From Lagopus muta (taxonomy: Eukaryota > Chordata > Aves > Galliformes > Phasianidae): a stretch of 64,000 nucleotides of DNA. Made by a program: the position numbers and the translations under genes. The notes beneath the pieces are model-generated. The model saw only the letters and a program-made list of their open reading frames with translations. It ran no database searches and was not told where the DNA came from. Shown piece by piece: positions 10,336 to 24,178 of the stretch (its first letter is position 1; the number at the start of each line of letters is the position of its first letter). The DNA is taken from NCBI RefSeq assembly GCF_023343835.1, contig NC_064439.1, forward strand, positions 33,306,508-33,370,507. The letters run 5' to 3'.

Positions 10336-13300
10336 TGCCTTAGTTAACAATCCTTCGCTCAGCTCCTTCAGTGTCCTATATCTGAGGACACTGGGACTGT
10401 ATCATCATTAAAGTATTTTCTTAAGAGTCTGCTTTCCACCCAGTGTGCTTTTTCCTTTTGTTTAGTAAAGCTTCAAAGCACTGATTGCTTTTGGACTGCC
10501 CTGTGTACTCTTGCCTACATGCTGACATTGCAGAGCGAGGATGGGGCAGCTCTTAGAAGCCACCACTGCTGCACCTTGGAGATGCTGCTCTTACGTAGAG
10601 CTTGTTCGCTGAGAGGCACTTAAAGCCATGAATGAGAAGTGACTGGAACAAACCCCATCTTGTATGGAGGGATCTGAGAAAGATGAAGTTTAAAACTGGG
10701 AACGGAGACAGCAATGACAAAAATAACTTAGCAACACTATTGTGAAAAGATAGTGTTTTGATTCCAAGCTACTTATTTCTGCAGTGAACCTCTGTTTGTT
10801 CTTTGGAAATTGACTTGCAGGTTCATTGGCTGAAAGTCCTTGGGCACAGGGTATCTACAAATGATGGTTTAATCTCAGAAGAACTCTGGTATGATGTTCA
10901 GATGGTTGCTGCTAGGATTTGATACACACGCAGGTTAATATGTGACTACATATTAGTCATATCTGAAGTCCTGATGACTGGTGCTTACAGCCTGGAGATT
11001 TGGTCAGAATATGACGTCCACAAATACATGTAAAATGACTTGATAGCAACCATCCTCCATCTTAATCGTGACCTTGAGCTGTGGGAAGGAGAAGTAACTC
11101 TATCTTCCTGCTCAGTCAAATCCTTGCTTCAATGAATTTGATAGCAGCCACTGAAAAACTAGATCCATGAGAAAACTGGCTGCCTGCCGTGTCTCACTTT
11201 CCACACCCTCTGTGCAATGGCCACACAGCAGTGCCTTCAGGTTAGCGCTGACCTGGGTTGGCTCAACGTGAGGAGCCCCACTGGCCATGGCCAACTTGTA
11301 TGGCAGAAATAATCCTCTTCTTTCTCAGCCTAAGCATCAGATGAAGATTTAAGCAATGTATGTGTCTGTAAATGAATTAAGCCGATACAGGAAAAACACT
11401 ACAATTTATGAAGCATCTGAATTATTTTTTTAATCCTTGAAGTAAAGAAAGATTGAACTTTCTTTTGTATTGGAATACTTGTTCAGTTATAACAATAGTG
11501 TAATTATATGCAGTGAATTATTAAAAGGCTGTTGGCATTCTTCGTATACTTGTTTTCTTCATCTGGCATTCCTAGTGTACGTATTTTCCTCATCTTATTA
11601 TTAAGAAAATGCATCAGATAGCAGGTTTAGGAAACGAGGCAACTGCAGAAGTAGTTGCTGCTTGTTTTTAAAAGTAAAAACAGCTTATTGACAAAATAAA
11701 TAAATAAGCAGATGAGGTTGAACTCCTGCTACAACAGCTGTAGTGCACTTTTCTTGAAATTATTCCACAATTTGCTAAGGGTTGCAGGTTATGGGCAAAA
11801 CTAAATGCTTAGTAAATAGCTTGAACTTTTCAAATAAACTTGCAAAGTATATGCCTACTTATTCTTGCTCTTGCTGAAGCCAAAAATAAAGCTCTGGGTG
11901 GCTTCTGGTGATTCATTTGCTATTGTAGGCTGGTCAGTCTGGCACTCAACAAAGATTATAGGGAGCAGGAAGCCTGCTGCAGCACCTGCAGAAAAAGATC
12001 CTAAATAGGAAACACTGGGTCAAATGCTGGAATAACTAGCTGGAAAGCCTCAGGAGTCTAAACCTCAGCTTTTAGGTCATGCTGTTGCCTGAACTGAGCA
12101 GAAAGAACGGAGAAGGGACTGTGTGAGATACTCACAGATTTATTTATGTAAATTTTGTCTTCACTGTAGCGCAAACAGTGATAGTTTTTATTTGACATGT
12201 AGTAAAGTCTCTTGTCTGTTGACAAGATAATTTCTTAGGAGGGCTAAGAGCTGAAGGACAGAGCTCGTAGCCTTGGCTCAGGCAGTACATCTGGATATCA
12301 CACTTTAAAGCCTGTGTTTAATTTAGCACGTTCAAACAGCTGATATCTCATTGGATGAAAAGCTGTTCCAAGTGCAGGTGCAAACTGGAAGCTCATTTCT
12401 AGCCTTTGGGGATCCTGTCTAAACAAAGAAACCCAGGCCTGGTGTTTTCTAGGATGTCATTTCAAAACTGGGGTAAGAGAATGTGGATTATAGAATGATA
12501 TTTGAGACCATACAATTACACCATTTTGAAAAACAAACCTTTCCCCTTCATCACCAATTATTGTAAATAGGAGGGGAGACCTGCTGGCTGTGATTTTTCA
12601 TTTCAGAATAAAACAGAAGGGATAAACTTGCTCTACTTTATATACCACAGAAGTAGCTTATCTTGTAACTTGAAAGACGCATGTGAAATTCACAAATAGC
12701 TCCTAGAAACAATATTCAGATGTAGTCTTCATGTAAAGCATATTGATTAACAGTTGCAGCTTAAGATCTAGACGAAGCAATATAATATCAAATAACGTGT
12801 TTTGAGGATAGAGAATCTCTTTTCAAAAAAGTTCCAAGGGATGTTTTTAAATGAAAAATGTAGTCCCATGTATAATCCTCATCAGAGCAAAACGTCATAT
12901 TTCATATGAGTGAAAATGAGTTAGAATATTTTGGAATTAGCAGACTATTAATAATAGATAATAATAATATATATAATAATAGCAGAGTTTATAAATAATA
13001 ATAACAGAGTATTAGTTAGCAGGCTATGGATTGTTTTGGAAGGGTTGGAGTTGGCTTGATTCTCAATGCCAGGAAACTTCTGCTACCTCCTTGCCACACC
13101 TCAGGTCTCCTCATGCAAAGCTGCTGTTTGTGGTGGCTCTTTCTGCCTCTGTTACTGAAAATAAGAACCACACCTACGTATGTCAGTAGAAATGAAAAAT
13201 CAGTGTTACTGTGCTCCCTTGTACTTCAGTAGCTTACATTCTTTTTGCCCTGCTGGCATCAGTGAATTTTGCTTCCCAGATTTTTGTTTTGTCCTCAGTT

Positions 13301-16300
13301 TGCAAATGTTAGGACAGATAACCTCCACTGAGCTCGCAAGTGCTGCTCAGTGACAGAAGAGTGGGCAGCAGTGGCTGAGGGAAAAAGAAAATATAGGGCA
13401 AATCTACTTCCGCACGTGCTTCTGGGAGCCTTCCCACTCATTTTTGTGATGTGGAGCAAAATTGAGCCTTAATCTTGATTATGGAAACACCACTGCCTGA
13501 GAAACATAGTGTGCACATCTTTGGTTGAATTTATCTTGTCTTGTGCTTTCAGTGATAGAGCTTTCCAAAAATCAGTTGGTTTACCTGTCCTGTTGAACTG
13601 CCTTGGGCTCAGGGCTAGCAACACAGCATAACCTTAAAAGAGCAGTCCTTCCAAAGCTGCTTCCTTGAAATGCTGTAGCTCAGACCTGTGCAATATGAAG
13701 GACGAAAACACCTACATGAGCTGTATTTTCTGGCTCCTCTATTTTGGGAATCTTTTCTTGGCATAAAAGCACTATAACAATCTCCTTGCTTGCCCCAAAA
13801 GCAGCTGGAGAAGTAGACCATGCGATCAGCACAAGTACAGCATACAGAAGGACAGCATTTTGCACTGGCACTCTCTTGAGGAGACAAACCAACCCCTAGA
13901 CACTACACCACACTTTTTAAGACAGTTTAACTCTTCCTTCAAGGCCAGAAAGCTACAGTTTGTTGCTGGCTCCGTTTTCAACCAGTTAGCGATATGGAGG
14001 AAAACGCCTCTGGGTAATACACTAGTTATCACAGCTGCTAATTAACATCTGCTGAATTGCATCTGGAATGGAAAACAGAAAGAAAGTGAGGAGTCACGTT
14101 AGAATAGCAGAATATTGTTGTCTGTGGCTGAAATCATGTAACCTCTGGAAATCTAAGGTCACACACATTTTAAGTGATCACTTGCAGCACATGAAGTACA
14201 TTATGGACAGTTGTTCTTCCTTAGTTCATCATGTTTCTATTTTCTTGCTGTAGTAATTTACCATACAGTTATCTTTTTAATGACTAATCTTATATATCGT
14301 GTGTTAATTCTCTAGTAGGTTTTATTGATTTTCTTTTTTGTTGTTGTCCTAGAATAGAAATTTGTCTGGACATGTCCTCAGTCTGCAGACATTCCTGTGA
14401 CCCTTCTTTACCTAAACCTCAACTCAATAACAATACTTTGCAATTGTAAGCTCACCATGGAAGGCATATCATGTCCCCAAAATAAACATTCATCATCCCT
14501 AACTTAAGGATAGAAAATTCACAAAATAGAGCTTAAGTAAGGTTCTTGAATCTATACATTAATTGAATAAAGCATCTTGTCAGGGAGCAGAAATTAGGCT
14601 GCCCACAAAAAACAAGCTGCATTGAGTGGTTACACGGGTTTCAGAGAGGCAATAAAGTTTTATGTCCCTAAAAGGAACCTTCAGAAACGTGGGGGTTTTA
14701 ACTACACATCATTGCATGGCTACCTCCGGTAGAGCTGCTGAAGCTGTGCATTGTAAACCATGCTTGGAACATGGATCCATAGAGACAGGCAGAAGTCTCA
14801 AAGTATTGTAGCTGCGCTTGTGACTTTGGCATCCCACTTGTACACGTAAGAGAAATAATTTTGTTATACCCTAAGCTGTGAATCCAAGCCAGTGTAGTTG
14901 TGCTGGGACATATCTCCCATCACCTAGCTGCAGATTTCTAGTGTGGCCAAAAGGTAACATCAACAAAAGCACTGAGGTGTCTAATTCCACTCACTCCAGT
15001 GACTCAGTACCCCTGGATCTGTGCTTCTGTGAAACCTCTTACAGAAAGGAGCACAGTCACACAAATCTATCAAAATTGTATGAAGACAAAGAATTTTAAA
15101 TGGTAAATTTCTGGTATATTTACATGAACAAATAGAGTTAAGAACACAAAAGGACTGTGTAACAACAATAGTACTTTCTATTATTTCTTTTCAGCTGTTT
15201 TTGCTGTAGCTGTATAGCTCCTTTCTCCCCTTCTCCCTGGCATATTCTTGCTTTCCAGCTGCTATTTGATCTTTTCTAGTCTTGACTCAAAATTATTCCT
15301 TACAGAATATCTCAGTGAAGTGGTTTCAGTTCAGACTAGTATAACATTTCAACAGAGCCATTGTTCCTTTGTTCTTTTCCTCTAGATCAGTTTTACTTCT
15401 AAACAGCTTCTTTATGAGCCCCAGTGAAATCTTCTTTCTCTCTTTTTGTGTGTACTGAGAATAAGACCAAAGGTTGAAGATTGTTTTAAGTCCTGAGGTG
15501 TGCGAGCCCCCACTCCCTCCCCGTGGCTCGGTGTTGGTTACTGCTTTGGCCTTTCCCTGTTGAGCTTTGCCAGCCAGGACGGGGCACACCCTCACCTAGT
15601 ACAATAGAAACACATTTAATTAAGAGCTATTCAAGCTCTTTTTTTTTTTTTTAATGTTTGCTTCAACAAATGCCCGTGTCAAGCAGCAGTCATATGACAC
15701 CTTTCCAAAGCTGCCAATCCAGAGCAGAAAACAGCAAAACGATTTTAACTCACTTGTCACCACAAAGACCAACAGCTTTTTTTCAAGACTAAGGAAAGGT
15801 TACTGTTTTGCTGCTTCTTTCTGACATTTGCATGCTCTATTGCAGTTTCTAGAAGTGATACCAGGAAGTTTTAGCTATTGGGGGAGGGTTAAAAATAGCG
15901 GTACATATGGAACTTCTTGAGACCAAGCATGTTTGCACACGAATTCCCAGTGTGGACTAGCAAATGTGGTGTTTTCAGGATGCACATGATGCTTAGCCTT
16001 TGATATCTGCTTGCAAAATGCCACCTGCATGCATGAAGGATTTGCATTTTGGCATGAGCCTGTGCAAATCAACATAAGCTATTGTGCATGGGAAGTATTT
16101 TGACCATGTTGAACTTCTAGTCTGGCTTGGGGGATGTAGCAATGTCTGAAGAGCCACTGCATGAGCCACAAGGCTCCTCGGTGGCACTGCACATGAAAGC
16201 TGTTGGGCAGCCCTCAAGAATTACAAACAAACAAAACTGAACAAGTGTGTTCACAAGAGTGAACAAAACTGAAAGAGAAAATTCTACTGGAGGAGTTAAT

Positions 16301-16708
16301 GCCACAGGCATGCTGGAGGAGCACATCTTCATTAACACTCTTTTCCCAATTAATGCTAACTGTACTTTGGCCTGTATGATCAGCATTGGTGCCTGTTGCA
16401 GTCACAGCTCCCCCATCTGCTTTCACCTGCCATTAAGTAGTGTGGAAATATTATCATTTGGATATGCTGGACAGATTTGAGAAGGAACATGTGGTTCACT
16501 GAAGGCTTGACTAAAGAAAGAACTTGGATAGAGCCATCTTAATGTAATAAAATAAAGCTCCTGCATTAGCTAGTTAAATTTATGGATCCCCCTGTCAAAG
16601 GTCCATATCAGTCCTCAAGCACACCTGTAAAATTGTGGTGACTGAGAGCTGTAAGATCCTATCTGATGACACTGTGGAGAGTTGATCTACCCTTCTGCTT
16701 CAGCAGGA
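10336..16708. other. Intergenic, nothing recognised
   Basis: The sequence is AT-rich with only short chance reading frames. An ATA/TAA-rich low-complexity patch lies at 12945-13010. I see no CR1, LTR, RNA gene or exon that I can name. Confidence 0.5.
12945..13010. repeat. ATA-rich low-complexity tract
   Basis: The run is made of imperfect AATAAT/ATAATA units with an ATATATAT interruption. It is a degenerate AT-rich microsatellite. Confidence 0.7.
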
Positions 16709-16965
16709 ATCATAGAACGATAAAATCATTAAGATTGGATAAGACCATCAAGACCATCGAGTCCAACCATCAGCCCATCCCCACTATGCCCACTAACCCA
16801 TATCCCTAATTGCCATATATACACGGTTCTTAAGACAGTGACTCCATTACCTCCCTGGGCAGCTTTTGTTCCAGTGCACCACCGCTCTTTCTGAGAATAA
16901 ATTTTTCCCCATATCCAATGTGAATTTCCCCTGACACAACTTAAGGCCATTACCTCTTGTCTGGA
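16709..16965 (-). mobile_element. CR1 LINE 3' fragment
   Basis: The left edge reads ATCATAGAACGATAAAATCA, followed by AAGATTGGATAAGACCATCAAG and CGAGTCCAACC, the reverse complement of the CR1 3' end. Read on the minus strand, the remaining coding part includes HWIWGKIYSQKE-type residues of the ORF2 C-terminus. The fragment is well diverged. The right boundary is approximate. Confidence 0.85.
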
Positions 16966-19900
16966 GGATGCGGTTCCTGCTCTGAGGACCTTACAAATGA
17001 GACTTGTTACCCTTGCTACTGTTTCAGATCCCGACATTATTCATATTATTTTCACTCAAATTGGTTTAAGAAGAGTATGCTGACACATTTGAGCCAATGG
17101 CACTGTATCAACTCTGCCATTTTGATCAGTCACATTTGTGGTTGCTCTCTCAGTAGGCCAGCTAATTGCTTTCATCTTTGGACAGCTGCTCTATTATACT
17201 GTGCCCTTACAACTTGCAGTGAATCTGTCCAGAAGCTATTACAAATATGCCTGAGGATGCAGGTGCTTTACTTTATCAGGTAGTTGGAGAAATCTGCCCT
17301 GATAACTAAATGGGAAGATTTGCACCCTCAGGTAACTCTGCTGCAGGAGGGTCCCCCTCAGGCATGAGATAGCCACCTTCCTTGTAAGTGCTTTTTATCT
17401 TAGCCTGGGTATCTTAGTGCTGTTAATAGGGCTTAAAACCAGCTAGGCAAATTCCAGTGAGAAAAATCCATCAGGAGATGTTAACACAATGATTTTGTTA
17501 CAACTCCCAGATGGGAATAGGTCTGCCAGGAAGCATTGATCTCTTGTCAGAAGAGCACGGCAAAGGAAATATCTGTTTGTCCTGTCCACAAGAATAAGGG
17601 AAATATTTGCTATCAGTTTCTGTCAGGGTGTACAGGCGTAGATGGATGTTTGTGCTGACCCAGTAAGTTCAGGACTTCCACCTGAGCACAGTACTTGAGC
17701 TGTGAGGAGCCCACAACCTAGGATGGAGTCCGAAACCAAAAGCTCTTCAGTGAAGCTGTACTTAGCTGCCAGGCCATAAATTATGTGTTTCATCCACAAC
17801 AGAGCAAGGGCCCTTTACACAAAAGCCCAATGTCACCCATTTGTCTGCATTTGTCAGAGCTGATTTCTCTGTGGTTCAAACCAGGAGGCACCTTTTGCAA
17901 CTGCTGCAATCAACTGAATTTTTGTTGTCCTCTATCTAACTGTTGCTGTACTTTCGCACATTCTGTTTTCTATATTTCTATACAGAAAATCCTCACCGAA
18001 TGCTTTGGAATTCTTCTGCACAGGAACTGAAGGAGCAGAATGGTTTTCTGTTCCTGAGGGAGAACAACTGCTTGGCAGGACTGCCTATGCCTGCAGGGAA
18101 ACGTAAAGTATCCATAAAATGCCTTGCCACGTTCAACGTCTGGAAAGACAAAACAACACAAAATAAACAGCTATGCAGGCATGCAGGGTGACATGACAAA
18201 CTGGTTTTATAGCAGTTAAACTGTCCAATGTTCAAACAATAAAATATTCACAATTACAGAGCAATAGAAAATGGCCTTCCTACTGATAGGAGGGGCTGAT
18301 GTGCACAGCCTTTTACCCACATCTTTTGGGAAGCACTCGCACCCTCAGCCTCCTTCTTAAGGGATATTCCTCCTCAGCTCCAGGGGGCTTTCTTTTGCAG
18401 TAATTAACAGCGTTTGCACTGTTTCTAGTGACTCCAGATTTTAAACTTATCAACCAGGCGGAGTATTTTTTATATTGCTTAGGGCGTAACCTTAAGGTCA
18501 TCTAACATGTCCTGGTAAAAGTTTAATCTGTAAGAAGAGTGAAAATTTTACCTCTACCACTCCAGCTATGGAAGGCTGATTATTACACAGTAGTCTTTTT
18601 TGTACACATAAAATTGTTTAACATTGGCAATTTCATGAGCTGGAATAATTTATATTCTTCAGCAGAAGCCTCAGCCTCATAGTCTCATGACTCCACGTGA
18701 ATCCCAGGCTCAACTCATTGCTTGCAGTTTTCTCTCGCCTTGTCATCTGTTAGAAAACAGTTTACAAGCTGTATTTGTTGGGTACTGACAATAGGTGTTG
18801 TTATAGATTCCAACCTTGCCAAGAGTGATCTTGATCAGATTTATGCTCTCTGTAACACCTGAAGTTTCTGCTCTCTGATGCATTAGTCACAACATTCTCT
18901 TCTCTCTTTTAGGTCTGCTGAAATCACATATTGATACTTTGAAGGTAAATACAACCATGGAATTGCAAGAGTTTTTGATCAGACTTTTAATCATGTTAGA
19001 TATAAATATCCTAATATTCCAATCATTAAGAACAGGGGTGTGCGAATGTTAATTTTTGTGTTTGTAGGCTTTCCTCTGGACACTAACAGTCTGACAAAGT
19101 CCACAGCTTGCACAGTTTTTCTACAGCTCTCTCCTACATATTACCCACAGGTAGTAATATATTCTAGGAATAGCTTAATTTAGCTTAGTGCTGTGCGTAA
19201 CTAAGTCATGAGTAAACCAGCCTATGATTTTATTAGATTCCAAGGAAAGGGAGTTAATCTGATGTTCTGGAAAAGCATGCCTGAGTGCTCAGAGCATTGA
19301 GATGAACATTTTACTGTGCCAAAAGTGAAGAAGTGAGAGCTTTAGGCAATAGCACACTGTCCTCTCACCAGTTCAATCTAGCCGCCTTGTTTTGTCTTCA
19401 GCCTGGAGCAATCTCAGTGGCACCAAAACAGTTTTTAATCTCTGCTCAGTCACCTTCCTTGGTAACTTCATTCCCCTCATGTGGTTGCTGCTGCCCTCTA
19501 TTTGGTTTTATGGGGCCTGTTGGGCCAGGGCAAAAGGTCATTCTCTCACTCTCTCTAAACTCTTGATTTTCTTTACAATGCTTTTTACTTTCTCATCTTC
19601 ACACATGAGGGGAGCTGACTCCTTTATTTGCTAAGCAGCTTTGCTTTTCCTGGCTGAGAAAGCCCAATGGATGTACCAACCTGCTGCCAGCTCCACACCA
19701 GGTTGACACGCTGGGCACAGCCCACGCTGCTCAGCTGCTGCAAATGGTGCCTGCAGATGGGAGCCAGAGGCCTTCAGGAGAGATTCCTTCTTCCCGCAGC
19801 CAGAGCTTATTCTTCACACACTTGCCATGAGTGCTGCAAATGCTTTTGGATTTTAACTACAAATTGTGCCACGCAAAAGTTCGTGGAGCAGGAATGATAG

Positions 19901-22078
19901 CAGTAGAGCAGCAGGACATACCGTGCTCTGGGATATTTACAGAGGCAGCAGGGTAACCTTCCCCAAAGGAACAAGACATGACAAAATGTCTTGAGAAGTG
20001 ACATCTATTATAAAGCAGTTGGGGTGTAAATATTTATGCTGTGTGCTCTCGGGTGGGCAGGCAGCCTGGCTTGGTATAGGCTGAGAAATAGCCCAGTAAG
20101 GAGCCGCAGGCAGGGCTAACGCTCAGACCATGTTTTATAGTTTTGTGTTGTACCAGCATGACTCAAAGCCTGTTAACAGATCCTTTATTGGGATTTTAAG
20201 TTGATGATGCACTACAGTTGGTCCTGATCCTTGGCTGGCAGATGAAAGAACATTTAATTTCCCAATTGAGAAAAGCAGCTAAGGACAGAACAGCTTTCTG
20301 ACTGTAATGTTGACATCTGATATTCAACAGGTATACCACCAGTAGTTTCTGCTGACCTCAAGCACAGGTAAATGATGAGGTATTTCTGCTTTTTGTATGC
20401 AGAAAAGTGTAGATTTCCTACTACTTCCGGAAAACAGATGGTTATCAGTGTGCATATGGAGTGCTTTATTGTGATTTTCAGACTATATCCCCTGGACTGT
20501 AGGACTAGGTGGCGAAACCAGTGCTTTAAGTTGATATGCAGCAACCACTGTATATATTTCATTACTCTTACACTTTCCAACAAGTCCTGTCACTGGCTGC
20601 CATCAGAGGCTGGCTACTGGCGTGGATGGACCTTTGCTCCAACCCAATGTGACTGTGCTGACTCCCTGTTGGGCGCCATAAATCTGACTGTTTGACAGGC
20701 AAATACACAGAAATGAAGTTTATGCATCAGATACTGCTGGAAGATATGTTCTATCTTATGGGAGTCCCATAAAAAGTATACAAGCAATCTGTCATTCTGT
20801 TGCAGATATATTACAGGGGAACTACTATAAAATGACATGATGTGCTCGTTATCTATGCTCTATCAGACTATCAGTAGTAACTCAGTTCTCATATATTGCC
20901 ACAGATTATATTATTTTCATAACATGGGTTATAACAGAGTCTTGGCGCCAGAATTTGTGATAGCTTAAGAGGTTACATCTCTATGAAAGTTAGATAGTTG
21001 CTTTGAGATCAAGGTCTTGCTACCAATCAGTCTGGTTTAACAATAAATTAATATACATCATCTTATAAACTTAGATATGCTGAACTTAACCATGGGTCTG
21101 GGACGCATTACAGTTCATAGTCTCAGATAAATCTCGGAAAATAAAACGCCTTCAAAGAACTAAGAGTTTACAAAGTAAACCTGGATAAATTAATATGCTA
21201 AGCCTGTGTGTTCAAGAGAGCTGAGAAAAGGTGTTTTTTCTTTTCTATGGTTATAGAGAAATCCAAACTAAATGGTGTTTTATTTTTAATAAAGATCAAC
21301 CACATTTTCCCATCACTGTAGTACCATTCATTATCTGAGGAACTCAAAGTGCGTTATAAACATGAATTTGCTGAAGGCTACAGAGTGGGCAAACATTATA
21401 ATACTGCTTTTTTATAATGAGACTTCACTGCCAAAATTTTAAATACTTTAAGAAATTTTCTCTGTTAAAAGGCAAAGAAAAAGTGAATTTTGTAAATACA
21501 GCTTTCCCTAATATCCATGCCTCTGCTGTGGTATATTTTCACATTATTTTATTACATTTTCCTTTTAATTAAGAAAATAGTAAGTATTTTAAGCTGGGAT
21601 ATCTGACTGCCAGGTATGAACTTTTGTATTTTGTAGGAAAATAGGCGGTTTCGTAGACACAGCTGAGCTCAGCTGAACTTTCCTCTTCATAATCCTATTC
21701 CTGGTTCCAAACTCCACTTCTGCAATTAATTCCCCATCACCCATCAGCTTGTGAGTCACAGCAGTGCTACCTTCTGAAATCATAAGAGCTTGTTTAGAAA
21801 TCTCCCCTTTAACCAGAATATCTCCCACAAATTAAGTTCACAAACCCACTATCACAAAGTCATTATTCATTGACCAACTTTTTAATAGGATAATGAAAGC
21901 GTAGTGTTTTTGGGAAGCTGGAAGCTGGCAATCACAGTGGAGTAAAGTTGGTGGCAGCTGCTGCCACTTTGTTGTGAGCTACTGAAAATGCAATGTATGT
22001 TTTGGTTCACCTGGAGTATCAGAAACTTGAGAAGGTTTAGCAAACAGATTTTGGGGTTTGAGCAATGAACCATTCCAC
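16966..22078. other. Intergenic, possible conserved elements
   Basis: No protein-coding gene is recognised. Two places stand out and have their own findings: a 32-base exon-like segment at 18913-18944 with strong splice sites, and a CpG-retaining stretch at about 18230-18500. A CTCF-like core is at 19489-19505 but matches only in part. Confidence 0.45.
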
Positions 22079-22219
22079 TAAGAAAGAGAGAGAGAAAAAG
22101 AGAAAGGAAGAGAGGAAGAGAGGAAGAGAGGAAGAGAGGAAGAGAGGAAGGGAGGAAGGGAGGAAGGCAGGAAGGCAGGAAGGAAGGCAGGAAGGAAGGG
22201 AGGGAGGGAGGGAGGGAGT
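22079..22219 (+). repeat. Polypurine microsatellite (GAGAGGAA / GGAAGG / GGGA)
   Basis: About 140 bases on the + strand are almost pure purine. They start as GAGA, pass through repeated GGAAGAGA units, then GGAAGGGA and GGAAGGCA units, and end in five GGGA units. The tract leaves several frames open on both strands, which accounts for low-complexity lysine/arginine- and leucine/proline/serine-rich pseudo-proteins here. Such tracts can form triplex (H-) DNA and vary in length. Confidence 0.95.
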
Positions 22220-23356
22220 ACCATCACCACCTGATGAAACTTTCTGTAGAAGCAGGTAGTGCTCCAGCAAAATGGCTGTGAATGTAAACATGAAGCATAA
22301 AAACCAGACAAGGAAGGAAGAGGGAGAGCTAGATGAGAACACGGGGATAAAGCCGGTCCCATTTAGACCTACAGCTGCACCTGTGGTCTGCTGGATTGTG
22401 CAAAGCAGCAGAGAACATGACTTCATAGTAATTGGATGGGGTACTTCCAAAGGAAATTATGAAAATAGCCCTGAACTTAACATTGACATGCACAGAGCTG
22501 GCAGGGCAGACTGAAATATTAAATTCTGCATCTTTTGGCAGTCCTGGAATTCAGCTGAGCTCCTCTTTGAAATTCTGTCCCTTTAAATTGCTTTTCAACC
22601 TGAGTACCCAAATCATAAATCACTGGGTGGTAAAATGAAATAAAAAGAATTGCAGTCCCTTCCAGAGTGAGCGTAAGCACCCCCCTGAGTCATTCCAGTC
22701 ACTGCAACACTGTGATGCCTGTTTGTTGATATGGGCCACACAGGACCAAAGTGCACCTTTTTTTGCATGCACATTCCTAGCTCCCAAGTGTTCATGTGGA
22801 TCTTCAATTGAACTAAATGCATCTGGGAAATTTATTCTGCCAATTATTGCTATTTACACTGACTAAAATTAGCATTGTCCAAGCCCCTGTTGGAATTTGT
22901 GCTTTTGCTCCCTTTTGCTCTCCAAAAGATTGTTGCTTTATCTGATGTCTCTTTGAATACCATGATGTCTTCTGGTTTATTTTCCACAAAGTAACAAAAT
23001 CTGTTTCAATAGTTTGTATTTTAAATGAAGAACATTTAAATGAAGAAAAACTACAAAACAGCTCTTTTGGAGGGAGGCAGAACAAAATGTGAACTCATCT
23101 CTCCTCAAAATCCTTCTCTTCTTTGTGTGACTGCTTTATGCTCTCCATAAAATGAAATGTAATGTAAAATGAAATTGACATGAGTAGCAAGAATGTCCAG
23201 AAATGAAACACAGAGAGTTACAAACAGCACCCTTAGGGATTAAAAAAAAAAAAACTTCTATTAAAAACAAAAAAAAAGAGAGAGAGAGAGAGAAAAGCTT
23301 TATTTAAGCTTTTAACTTAAATTTTCACAACTGAACTTTACAAAATTCTTCTATAA
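22220..23356. other. Intergenic, nothing recognised except an A-rich/GA tract
   Basis: No gene is recognised. At 23241-23294 there is an A13 run, a second A-rich run and then a (GA)n stretch of about eight units. Confidence 0.5.
23241..23294 (+). repeat. A-rich and (GA)n simple repeat
   Basis: The tract consists of an A run, a short spacer, a second A run and AGAGAGAGAGAG. It is low complexity and lies about 60 bases before a CR1 3' fragment. Confidence 0.85.
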
Positions 23357-23532
23357 CTGTCCAGAGAAGCTGTGGATGCACTGTCCTTGGAGATGTTTAA
23401 GGCCAGGTTGGATGGGCCTTTGGCAGCCTGTCTTGGTGGTGTCTTAGGGCGGCAGTCCTGCCCATGGCTAGGGGCTGGAACTGGCTGATTGTTAAGATCC
23501 CTTCCAACATAAGCCATTCTGTGATTCTATGA
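23357..23532 (+). mobile_element. CR1 LINE 3' fragment
   Basis: It contains GGATGCACTGTCCTTGGAGATGTTTAAGGCCAGG, then TTGGATGGGCC, then the CCTTCCAACATAAGCCATTC end and a GTGATTCTATGA tail. This is the CR1 3'UTR in direct orientation. Only about 175 bases are left. Confidence 0.92.
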
Positions 23533-24178
23533 CTTTTTGAGAAGATGTTCTAGGTTTTAGACATGCAATTCCTGCTGCTTCTCAGTGGGAAAGGGAGCAT
23601 GGAATTTCCCCTTCTTGCCACCCCTGAATTTTCCTTTCCAGAGCCCTAGATCCCCAGCTGACCTGAGACTAAGCAGCTTGTTGATCTGACAGAAGAAATA
23701 ATGCAAGTGGAAGACCAGTCACTGCTTTGGTGGAAGTTCACTACTAAAAACCATGGAAATACTGATGTTAGGAAGAACTTCACTTCACTATGGAGCTTCC
23801 CAGGAAAGTACTGCAAAGGCTGCATACTAATGACAGGCTGCAGCAGAACAGCTGGGGACAGTGAGAATTGCTGCAGTCTGAATAAACTGCATCACAGAAG
23901 TAACTCGGTGAAAATGAAGAATGACAGCAATTTACCGAAGAGTCTATATCCTTAATGAGCATAAGATCCCTATCATTTTACTGACAATGTGTGTGATGTT
24001 CTGCTCTCCAGTCTATTGCAGAAACAGCAAGAAATCTCTCTGAAAGCAAAACAAAAACAAATTTTATTTTTAAGTAAAAAATTAATCATTAGATCTTATG
24101 TCCACTCCTTCTTCCTGAAGCTCATTTCTGACCTTTCCCCAGAATGCCATGTTGATACTTGAGTCTCCTACAAAGTAC
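23533..24178. other. Intergenic, nothing clear
   Basis: There is no gene. A short GATGTTAGGAAGAACTTCAC at 23764-23783 resembles the CR1 segment near the end of ORF2 but is too short to call on its own. Confidence 0.4.

Noticed and set aside
19489-19505. CTCF-like motif (reverse of CTGCCCTCTATTTG)
   Set aside because: Only 12 of 14 core positions match, with mismatches at two informative positions; weaker than the pair listed.
22037-22450. Leucine/proline/serine-rich 137-codon minus-strand frame
   Set aside because: It is translation of the polypurine/polypyrimidine microsatellite at 22079-22219.
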